This document shows, piece after piece, positions 1 to 5,439 of a stretch of DNA of 13,811 nucleotides (positions are counted from its first letter, which is position 1; each line of letters opens with the position of its first letter). The stretch covers positions 1 to 13,811 of the forward strand of contig CAKSZY010000044.1 of assembly GCA_934526015.1 (NCBI GenBank), read 5' to 3'. Source of the stretch: an uncultured Dokdonella sp. (GTDB taxonomy: Bacteria; Pseudomonadota; Gammaproteobacteria; Xanthomonadales; Rhodanobacteraceae). Under the pieces are notes generated by a model that saw only the letters and a program-made list of their open reading frames with translations, ran no database searches and was not told where the DNA came from. Made by a program: the position numbers and the translations under genes.

Positions 1-172
1 TGACGTTCCCCCCCTCAGTCGCGCCGAGGAGCGCAGTCAGACACCGGGGAAAGGCGAACTGTTTGAGGCCAGGGATGTCCGAGTTGTTCGCCGGCCGGTG
101 GCTGGCGAGCACCGCAGGGTACCGGGCGGACGCAGTCCGTCCGGCGCGACTGCCGGGGTGCCCTTTCCTTTG
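1..172. other. Non-coding left edge of a composite intergenic repeat
   Basis: No convincing gene is visible here; open frames on both strands have arginine-, proline- and serine-rich translations with no domain. The stretch contains a small stem CGGAC-GCA-GTCCG (127-139) and leads straight into the long hairpin at 173-206. From memory of xanthomonad and pseudomonad genomes, a similar order (a 'tgtttgag' segment, then a GTGCCCTTTC motif, then a hairpin) recurs as an interspersed intergenic element. That resemblance is recollection, not a search result. The element may continue left of the window. Confidence 0.4.
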
Positions 173-206
173 CCTACTTTCCTTTGGGCAAGCAAAGGAA
201 AGTAGG
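173..206. repeat. Perfect 14-bp stem hairpin of an interspersed repeat
   Basis: The arm CCTACTTTCCTTTG (173-186) is exactly complementary to CAAAGGAAAGTAGG (193-206), with a six-base loop GGCAAG. It lies about 310 bases beyond the yadH stop codon on the minus strand, with no T-tract on either side, so a terminator role for yadH is possible but unproven. The element is AT-rich relative to its surroundings. Hairpins of this style occur in many proteobacterial intergenic repeats; what is seen here is only the inverted repeat itself. Confidence 0.7.
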
Positions 207-214
207 GCGCTCGC

Positions 215-482
215 CGCCGAGGCGAGCGGAACCAAAGTTCAACACACCCAAGAGAGAGCGAAGAACCAAAGCCAGGAGCGGGATGCCTGCCCAAACCGGA
301 ATGACGATGCCAGGACGCCGCCGAGGCGAGCGGAAACCGTGGTTCACCACACCCAAGAGAGAGCAAAGAACCAAAGCCAGGAGCAGGATGCTTGCCCAAA
401 CCGGAATGACGATGCCAGGACACCGCCGAGGCGAGCGGAACCCGTGGTTCAACACACCCAAGAGAGAGCGAAGATCCAAAGC
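215..482. repeat. Tandem repeat, period 104-105 bp, about 2.6 copies
   Basis: Units begin with CGCCGAGGCGAGCGGA at 215, 319 and 424, so the spacing is 104 and then 105 bases. Each continues with a block containing CACACCCAAGAGAGAGC, then CCAAAGCCAGGAGC, then CCAAACCGGAATGACGATGC. The third copy stops near 482, after the CCAAAGCC block. Copies differ by scattered substitutions. The minus strand reads CGTCATTCCGGTTTGGGCAGG, which resembles the start of the common 'SVIPAKAGIQ' interspersed repeat of gammaproteobacteria. All frames stay open across the repeat, which creates spurious reading frames. I see no gene in it. Confidence 0.85.
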
Positions 483-519
483 CCCGATGCCTGCTTTCGC
501 CGCTCGGCTGCAGTGCGAT

Positions 520-1293
520 TCAACTGCGCAAGCCGACCCCGCGCTTGAGCAGCCACAGGGCGAGGGCGGTGAGGGCGATGGTGAAGCCGATCATCAGCGC
601 ATAGGCGGTCGCGAGCGGCACGTCGCTGCTGCCGAGGAGGCCGTAACGGAAGGCGTTGACCATGTAGAAGATCGGGTTCGCATGGGTCGCCGCCTGCGCC
701 CAGGCGGGCAGCAGGGTGACCGAATAGAACACGCCGCCGAGATAGGTCAGCGGGGTCAGGATGAAGGTCGGCACGATGGTGACGTCGTCGAACTTCTTCG
801 CGTAGACGGCGTTGATGAAGCCGGCCAGCGAGAAGATCGTCGCGCCGAGCAGGACCGTGGTCAGCATCACCCACGGATGCGGCACGCGCACGCGGGTGAA
901 GCACATGGCGATGGCGAGCACGATCACCCCGACCATCAGTCCGCGCAGCACCGCGCCGGCGACGTAGCCGCCGAGGATGACCCAGTTCGGCATCGGGCTG
1001 ACCAGCAGTTCCTCGATGTGGCGGCCGAACTTGGCGCCGAAGAAGCTCGAGGAGATGTTGCCGTAGCTGTTCTGGATGATCGACATCATCACCAGTCCCG
1101 GCACGATGAAGTCCATGTAGTCGTAGCCGCCCATGTCGCCGATGCGCCGGCCGATCAGGGTGCCGAAGATGAGGAAATACAGGGTCATCGTGATCGCCGG
1201 CGGCACCAGCGTCTGCGCCCAGATGCGCAGGATGCGCACCACTTCGCGGCGGGCGACGGTGTGCAGGGCGACCAGGTCCGGATGCGTGCTCAT
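520..1293 (-). CDS. yadH: ABC-2 type exporter permease, YadH family
   Basis: Inner-membrane permease of 257 residues, the partner of the ATPase YadG encoded immediately upstream. Six hydrophobic segments are visible at about 28-46, 60-82, 105-130, 139-163, 171-192 and 229-249. Stretches such as RIWAQTLVPPAITMTLYF, SSFFGAKF, EELLVSPMP and FILTPLTYLGGVFYS agree closely with my recollection of E. coli YadH (about 256 aa), and both end in GLRS. The ATG at 1293 is preceded by GGAGGA and overlaps the yadG stop (ATGA), so I reject the longer upstream frame, whose extra N-terminus is a shadow of yadG. The transported substrate is not known to me for this family. No clear terminator follows; the gene runs into the tandem repeat. 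Confidence 0.95.
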   Translation of the reverse strand: MSTHPDLVALHTVARREVVRILRIWAQTLVPPAITMTLYFLIFGTLIGRRIGDMGGYDYMDFIVPGLVMMSIIQNSYGNISSSFFGAKFGRHIEELLVSPMPNWVILGGYVAGAVLRGLMVGVIVLAIAMCFTRVRVPHPWVMLTTVLLGATIFSLAGFINAVYAKKFDDVTIVPTFILTPLTYLGGVFYSVTLLPAWAQAATHANPIFYMVNAFRYGLLGSSDVPLATAYALMIGFTIALTALALWLLKRGVGLRS

Positions 1294-2237
1294 GCGGCTT
1301 CCTCCGTGCCGTCGTCGGCGGATGCGGTCAGGCGCACGAACAGTTCCTCGAGGCGGTTGGTCTTGGTGCGCATCGAGCGCACGCGGATGCCGGCCGCGTC
1401 GAGGGCGGCGAACACGCCGTTGAGGTCCATCGCGCGCGGCATCTCGAGGTCGAGCGTGTGCGCATCCGCGGCGACGAAGGTGACGCCCTCGATCACCGGC
1501 AGCTGCGCCGGCAGGTCGCCGTCGATGTCGAGCAGGAAACCCTCGACGTCGAGCTTGGCGAGCAGGGCCTTCATCGGGCCGTTCTCGATGATGCGGCCGT
1601 GGTCGATGATGGCGAGGTTGCGGCACAGGCTCTCGGCTTCCTCCAGGTAATGCGTGGTGAGGATCACCGTGCTGCCGGCCGCGTTGACTTCGCGCAGGGT
1701 CCGCCACATGCCGCGGCGGATTTCGATGTCGACGCCGGCGGTCGGCTCGTCGAGGATCAGCAGGCGTGGCCGCGTCATCATTGCCCGCGCGATCATCAGG
1801 CGCCGCTTCATGCCGCCGGAGAGCGTGCGCGACATGACCTGCGCCTTGTCGCGCAGCTGCGCGCGCTTCAGTTCCTCGTGCGCGCGCCGGATCGCTTCGG
1901 CGCGCGGCACGCCGTAGAAGCCGGCGTAGTTGACGAGGATGTCGAACGGTTTCTCGAACAGGTTGAAATTGATCTCCTGCGGGACCAGGCCGATCATGCG
2001 CATCGCCGCGCCGCGCTCGGTGGCGAGGTCGGTGCCGAACACGCGCACGCTGCCGGAGCTCGCGTTGACCAGCGAGCTGATGATGCCGATCAGGGTCGAC
2101 TTGCCGGCGCCGTTCGGGCCGAGCAGGGCGAAGAAGTCGCCGGGCTGCACGCTGAGGGAAACGCCCTTCAGGGCTTCGACGCCGTTGTCGTAACGCTTGC
2201 GCAGCTCGACGATGTCGAGCGCGGGAACAGTGCTCAT
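1290..2237 (-). CDS. yadG: ABC exporter ATP-binding subunit, YadG family
   Basis: Cytoplasmic ATPase of 315 residues that should drive the YadH permease. Walker A is GPNGAGKS (40-47), the Q-loop glutamine lies in GLVPQE (Q87), the signature is LSGGM (139-143), Walker B is LLILDEP (159-165) and the switch histidine is in LTTHYLEEAE (H196). A C-terminal extension of about 85 residues ending in the conserved TNRLEELFVRL block matches YadG (about 308 aa) rather than short ABC-2 ATPases. The stop overlaps the yadH start by four bases, implying translational coupling. The start is uncertain: ATG 2237 is chosen because it gives the usual family N-terminus, but ATG 2267 is in frame, adds ten residues and would make the message nearly leaderless. 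Neither start has a good Shine-Dalgarno. Confidence 0.94.
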   Translation of the reverse strand: MSTVPALDIVELRKRYDNGVEALKGVSLSVQPGDFFALLGPNGAGKSTLIGIISSLVNASSGSVRVFGTDLATERGAAMRMIGLVPQEINFNLFEKPFDILVNYAGFYGVPRAEAIRRAHEELKRAQLRDKAQVMSRTLSGGMKRRLMIARAMMTRPRLLILDEPTAGVDIEIRRGMWRTLREVNAAGSTVILTTHYLEEAESLCRNLAIIDHGRIIENGPMKALLAKLDVEGFLLDIDGDLPAQLPVIEGVTFVAADAHTLDLEMPRAMDLNGVFAALDAAGIRVRSMRTKTNRLEELFVRLTASADDGTEEAA

Positions 2238-2275
2238 CGGGACGGATACCGCAGGGAGGGCCGACATGGCCCTGC

Positions 2276-2282
2276 TAGTATA
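2276..2282. promoter_or_regulatory. Candidate symmetric bidirectional -10 element
   Basis: The divergent gap between yadG and the oxidoreductase contains one AT-rich island, CTAGTATAG (2275-2283). Read on the plus strand it gives TAGTAT (2276-2281); on the minus strand the overlapping bases 2282-2277 give TATACT. Both are acceptable -10 hexamers offset by one base. Predicted starts would be near 2288 (plus), leaving a leader of about 20 bases before GTG 2310, and near 2270 (minus). No good -35 box is visible in either direction, so assignment rests on the -10 match and the lack of any other candidate. Confidence 0.5.
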
Positions 2283-2309
2283 GCGGCCCACATTTTCCCG
2301 CCCGCCGCC

Positions 2310-3059
2310 GTGCCCGAACAGTTTCCGCTCCGCCTCGCCGACGCCCGCATGCTTGCGCCGAGTGTCCGCCACCTCGCCTTCGAGCGTGCGGACGGCCAGC
2401 CGTTCGCCTTCATCGCCGGCCAGTTCATCCAGATCCACTTCCATTACGAAGACGGCAAGGCGACCAAGCGCAGCTATTCGGTCGGCACGGTCGGTGCCGG
2501 CGACGCCACGCCGATCGAGCGCCTCGAGATCGCCGTGTCCTATGTCGAGGGCGGTGCGGCGACGGCCCTGCTCGGCAACCTCGCGATCGGCGAAACCGTC
2601 ACCGCGAGCGGACCGTTCGGCCGCTTCTGCCTGATGGAGGCCGACCGCAACGCGCGCTACCTGCTGGTCGCCACCGGTACCGGCGTCACGCCGTACCGGG
2701 CGATGCTGCCGCAGATCGCCCGCCTCGTGCGCGAGCGCGGTTGCCGCTTCGAGCTGATCTACGGCGCGCGCAGCGAGGTTGAACTGCTCTACGGCGAGGA
2801 GTTCGAGGCCTTCGCCGCGGCAAATCCCGATTTCGGCTTCCATCCGTGCTTCAGCCGCACGCCGCGTGCGCAGCCGCGCGGCAACGATCGCAACGGCCGC
2901 GTGCAGGTGGCCCTCGAGGCGCTGCGGCCGGATGCGGCCGGCGACATCGCCTATCTGTGCGGCAATCCCGACATGGTCGACCAGGCCTTCGCGACGCTGA
3001 AGGAAGCCGGCCTGCCGGTGCCGCACATCCGCCGCGAAAAATACGTCAGCAGCCGGTGA
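2310..3059 (+). CDS. Ferredoxin/flavodoxin-NADP+ reductase-like FAD oxidoreductase
   Basis: A 249-residue flavoprotein that should transfer electrons between NAD(P)H and a small redox partner such as ferredoxin or flavodoxin in the cytoplasm. The N-terminal FAD barrel carries the flavin motif RSYSV (54-58) and a second FAD contact region around GGAATALLG (81-89). The C-terminal NAD(P) fold carries ATGTGVTPYR (121-130) and YLCGNPDMV (215-223). There is no 2Fe-2S ferredoxin domain. I chose GTG 2310 because it restores the usual N-terminal beta strand; the next in-frame ATG (2349) would remove it. The start has no clear Shine-Dalgarno. The stop overlaps the next GTG. Fpr is the nearest named family, but the C-terminus (REKYVSSR) is not the classic Fpr ending, so a related NAD(P)H-flavin reductase is possible. 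Confidence 0.88.
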   Translation: MPEQFPLRLADARMLAPSVRHLAFERADGQPFAFIAGQFIQIHFHYEDGKATKRSYSVGTVGAGDATPIERLEIAVSYVEGGAATALLGNLAIGETVTASGPFGRFCLMEADRNARYLLVATGTGVTPYRAMLPQIARLVRERGCRFELIYGARSEVELLYGEEFEAFAAANPDFGFHPCFSRTPRAQPRGNDRNGRVQVALEALRPDAAGDIAYLCGNPDMVDQAFATLKEAGLPVPHIRREKYVSSR

Positions 3060-4321
3060 ACGGGGAATTGCCGGAATTCCCGGAGCTGCCGGCGCCGCCG
3101 GAACGGCCCTCGCCGTATGCACCGCCGGCGGCGGACCCGGCCAGCGCGCGCACGCCGCTGCACGGGCTGCTGGTGTTCGTGCTCACCGGCCTCGGTGGCG
3201 CGGTCGTCGGCGTGGTCGCGACGAGCGCGATCCTGTGGATGCCGGTCCTGCTGCAATGGCCATGGCTCGATCGCTACCTGGCCGCGATTCCCGAGATGAG
3301 TGTCCTCTGGGCCGTCACGTTCTGCCTGCTCATGCTGTGGCCGCAGGTGCTGCTGCACGAAGGCGGCCACGCACTGGCCGGGCTTGCGCGCGGCATGCAG
3401 CCGCTCGCCTTCGGCGTCGGTCCATGGCGGTGGGAGCGCGGCGGCGATCGCTGGCGCCTGCGCCGCGGCGGCCATGTGCGCGGCGTGTCGGGGTTCGCCA
3501 TCCTGTTGCCGCGTGGCGAGCGCGGGCAGTCGCGCTTCGACCAGTTCGCCTACCTGATCGGCGGTCCGGCGGCGAACCTGACCACCCTTGCCGCCGTGCT
3601 CGTGCTGCTGCCGCTGACCACCGACGCGCCGGTCGCCGCTTCCTTCCTCGCCGGCACCGGAGCCGGTGCAGCCACGCTCGGCCTGATCAATCTGCTGCCG
3701 TTCGAAACCCACGGCTGGCGCTCCGACGGCCGCAACATCCTCGACCTGTTCCGGCGTTCGCCGGATGCCGAACGTGCCCGCCGCGTGCGCGCGACGCTGG
3801 GCCTGGTCAGCGCCGGCGTGCGGCCGCGCGACTGGCCGGCCGCGATCCTGCCGGAGCTGCCGGACGAGCGCACGGCGCCGCCGGACCTGGTCGGCATCCA
3901 GGCCGCATCCCAGCTGCTCGCGCATGCACTCGACCGCGGCGATGCGGTGCTCGCACGCCGCTGCGCGCGCCTGCTCGCGGTCGGCCATGCGGCGGTGCCG
4001 GAAGCGATGCGTCCGCACGTCGCCATCGGCATGGCGAGCTTCGCTGCCTGCATCGAACGCGACCGCGAACTGCTCGCGGCGTGGCGGGAGTTGTCCGAAG
4101 GCGGCCTGTTCGATCTCTCCGCGATCCGCGCCTGGCTCGATGCCGAGCTGGCCATGCTCTCGGGCGACAGGGCCGGCGTGCAGACCGCGCTGGCCACCGC
4201 GCGCGCATTGCGTACACGAGTGCCCGACGAAGTCACCGCACTCCAGCTCGACGAACTGCTGGTCGGCGTGGAGACCTGGCTGTCGGCGGCGCAGCCGGTA
4301 CCGACTGTAAAGGACGCTTGA
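3056..4321 (+). CDS. M50-family (site-2 protease type) membrane metallopeptidase
   Basis: A 421-residue integral membrane protein. A proline-rich cytoplasmic head (1-33) precedes hydrophobic segments at about 37-64, 83-100, 163-188 and 193-214. The zinc site LLHEGGHALAGLARG places the HExxH motif at 101-105. LIGGPAANL (167-175) and NLLPF...SDGRN (212-227), with the third zinc ligand Asp224, complete the M50 pattern, so the protein looks catalytically intact. The C-terminal half (about 230-421) is soluble, alanine- and arginine-rich, probably helical, with no domain I recognise. GTG 3056 overlaps the preceding stop (GTGA), implying coupled translation. M50 enzymes cut transmembrane substrates within the membrane; the substrate here is unknown. 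There is no PDZ domain, unlike RseP. Confidence 0.88.
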   Translation: MNGELPEFPELPAPPERPSPYAPPAADPASARTPLHGLLVFVLTGLGGAVVGVVATSAILWMPVLLQWPWLDRYLAAIPEMSVLWAVTFCLLMLWPQVLLHEGGHALAGLARGMQPLAFGVGPWRWERGGDRWRLRRGGHVRGVSGFAILLPRGERGQSRFDQFAYLIGGPAANLTTLAAVLVLLPLTTDAPVAASFLAGTGAGAATLGLINLLPFETHGWRSDGRNILDLFRRSPDAERARRVRATLGLVSAGVRPRDWPAAILPELPDERTAPPDLVGIQAASQLLAHALDRGDAVLARRCARLLAVGHAAVPEAMRPHVAIGMASFAACIERDRELLAAWRELSEGGLFDLSAIRAWLDAELAMLSGDRAGVQTALATARALRTRVPDEVTALQLDELLVGVETWLSAAQPVPTVKDA

Positions 4322-4347
4322 CACGCGCCCGGACCGGCGGCTAGGCT
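4318..4347 (+). promoter_or_regulatory. Sigma-70 promoter of the six-gene operon
   Basis: A consensus -35 TTGACA (4318-4323) is followed after 18 bases by TAGGCT (4342-4347), a -10 with the key TA and final T. The -35 begins within the last codons of the M50 gene. Transcription should start near 4354, inside or beside the palindrome at 4350-4367, which would let a bound repressor block initiation. Confidence 0.7.
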
Positions 4348-4349
4348 CC

Positions 4350-4367
4350 TGTCAAGCAAACTTGACA
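4350..4367. promoter_or_regulatory. Palindromic operator, probably for the XRE repressor
   Basis: TGTCAAG (4350-4356) and CTTGACA (4361-4367) form a perfect inverted repeat with seven-base arms and a CAAA centre, placed three bases downstream of the -10 box. The 18-bp size and position suit a dimeric HTH_XRE repressor, and such a protein is encoded two genes on (4772-4981). Direct autoregulation is inferred from this arrangement. Confidence 0.7.
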
Positions 4368-4379
4368 CGGTCCACAGCG

Positions 4380-4775
4380 ATGCAAGCCCTCGAGAAACGC
4401 TACCGCCGCGAGCTCGGCATCGCCATGCTCGCCTACGTGATCGTCATGCTGACGGTATGGCCGCTGGTGCGCAGCACCGATTCGTCCGCCCTGCGCGTGC
4501 TGGTCTGCGTCACCCCGCTGCTGCCGCTGGCCTACCTCCTGCGCGCGATGCTGCGCCATGTGCGCGACAGCGACGAGCTGCAGCGGCGCCTGCACCTGGA
4601 GGCGTTGGCGATCGCCGCGATGATCGTCAGCTTCGCCAGTATGACCGCGGGTTTCCTCGCCACGGCCAACGTCATCGCGCTCGACGGCAGCGTGCTGCTG
4701 TGGGTGTTGCCGGTGTTCGCCTTCCTGTTCGGCCTGCTGCGTGGCTGGCTGGCCTGGCGTTACGACCGCCGATGA
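4380..4775 (+). CDS. Small four-helix membrane protein, paralogue of the 4978 gene
   Basis: Unrecognised 131-residue integral membrane protein. Hydrophobic segments lie at about 12-30, 37-56, 74-95 and 104-124, with a charged cytoplasmic loop (57-73) carrying RDSDELQRRLHLEALAIA. That loop and the helix after it align without gaps to RRRDELRQRIELEAMTIA in the gene at 4978, so the two are homologous. It is the first gene of the operon; its stop overlaps the start of the XRE regulator (ATGA). ATG 4380 is used; an in-frame TTG at 4362 lies inside the operator and is less likely. There is no enzyme motif. A role as membrane partner or sensor for the adjacent repressor is inference from context. 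Confidence 0.85.
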   Translation: MQALEKRYRRELGIAMLAYVIVMLTVWPLVRSTDSSALRVLVCVTPLLPLAYLLRAMLRHVRDSDELQRRLHLEALAIAAMIVSFASMTAGFLATANVIALDGSVLLWVLPVFAFLFGLLRGWLAWRYDRR

Positions 4776-4981
4776 ACAACCGCGTCCGCGAACTGCGCGG
4801 TGCGCGCGGCTGGTCGCAGGCCGAGCTCGGCGAGCGCCTGCATGTGTCGCGCCAGACGGTCAACGCGATCGAGACCGGCAAGTACGATCCGAGCCTGCCG
4901 CTGGCGTTCGCCATCGCCCGCCTGTTCGATCGGACGATCGAGCAGGTGTTCGATCCGGATGCCGAACTGGAGTGTCGATGA
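4772..4981 (+). CDS. Small XRE-type HTH transcriptional regulator
   Basis: A 69-residue protein that is almost entirely one Cro/C1-type helix-turn-helix domain. The helix-turn-helix is WSQAELGERLHVSRQTVNAIE (14-34), and the downstream GKYDPSLPLAFAIARLF and EQVFDPD are typical of the minimal XRE repressors encoded beside small membrane proteins. It has no ligand-binding or dimerisation domain beyond the fold, so any signal must come from another protein. It overlaps both neighbours by four bases. The likely target is the inverted repeat TGTCAAG-CAAA-CTTGACA at the operon promoter, making it autoregulatory. The DNA-binding role is secure from the family; target and signal are inferred. Confidence 0.95.
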   Translation: MNNRVRELRGARGWSQAELGERLHVSRQTVNAIETGKYDPSLPLAFAIARLFDRTIEQVFDPDAELECR

Positions 4982-5439
4982 ATCCGATCCTGCGCCGCTA
5001 CCTGGCCGATACCTGGCTGCCGACGCTGGCCTATTTCGCCGCCGTCGTCGCTGCCGCGCTGCTGAGCGAACGCACCGCCTCGCCCGTTCTGCGCGTGCTC
5101 GCCGGGGCCTTGCCGCTGCCGGCGCTCGCCTGGATGGCCTGGGTCGAGCTGAAGCGCCTGCGCCGGCGCGACGAGTTGCGCCAGCGCATCGAACTGGAGG
5201 CGATGACGATCGCCTTCGCGGTGTCGTTCGGCGTGGTCGCCGCGCTGACCTTCATCGGCATGTACGGCGCCCTCGAACTGCCGCTGCACCTCGCTGCTTT
5301 CATCATGGCCGTGTGCTGGATCGGCGCACAGCTGTGGGTGCGCGCACGCTACCGCTACTGGTGGCTGCAGGGCGACGATCCCGAAAAGCCCGACGACTCC
5401 ACACGATCCGAAGAATCCCGCCACGAGGACCGACCCTGA
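4978..5439 (+). CDS. Small four-helix membrane protein, paralogue of the 4380 gene
   Basis: Unrecognised 153-residue integral membrane protein with hydrophobic segments at about 14-30, 37-55, 75-95 and 102-120. The shared block SPVLRVLAGALPLPALAW, the RRRDELRQRIELEAMTIA loop and VSF place it in the same family as the 131-residue protein two genes upstream, implying duplication around the regulator. It differs in a hydrophilic, acidic and serine-containing tail (about 131-153, QGDDPEKPDDSTRSEESRHE), likely cytoplasmic. The start overlaps the regulator's stop (ATGA) and its stop overlaps the peptidase start (TGATG). Function is unknown; a complex with its paralogue or with the regulator is a reasonable but untested guess. 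Confidence 0.87.
   Translation: MNPILRRYLADTWLPTLAYFAAVVAAALLSERTASPVLRVLAGALPLPALAWMAWVELKRLRRRDELRQRIELEAMTIAFAVSFGVVAALTFIGMYGALELPLHLAAFIMAVCWIGAQLWVRARYRYWWLQGDDPEKPDDSTRSEESRHEDRP

Noticed and set aside
37..479. Small repeat-encoded proteins on either strand
   Set aside because: Frames stay open only because the repeat lacks stops. Translations repeat the same low-complexity block and no ribosome site is evident.
215..482. Possible CRISPR array
   Set aside because: The repeats are about 104 bases long and contiguous, with no unique spacers of 30-40 bases, and there are no cas genes nearby.
184..1650. Long plus-strand frame of 488 codons through the repeat and antisense to yadH
   Set aside because: It runs antisense to a clear YadH gene. 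Its translation is rich in H, R, D and Q as expected from the complement of a high-GC gene, with no domain, and it begins in tandem-repeat DNA.
4362..4367. TTGACA in the right operator arm as a second -35 box
   Set aside because: A -10 at the right distance would fall inside the first gene and none of good quality is seen. The hexamer is explained as part of the inverted repeat.
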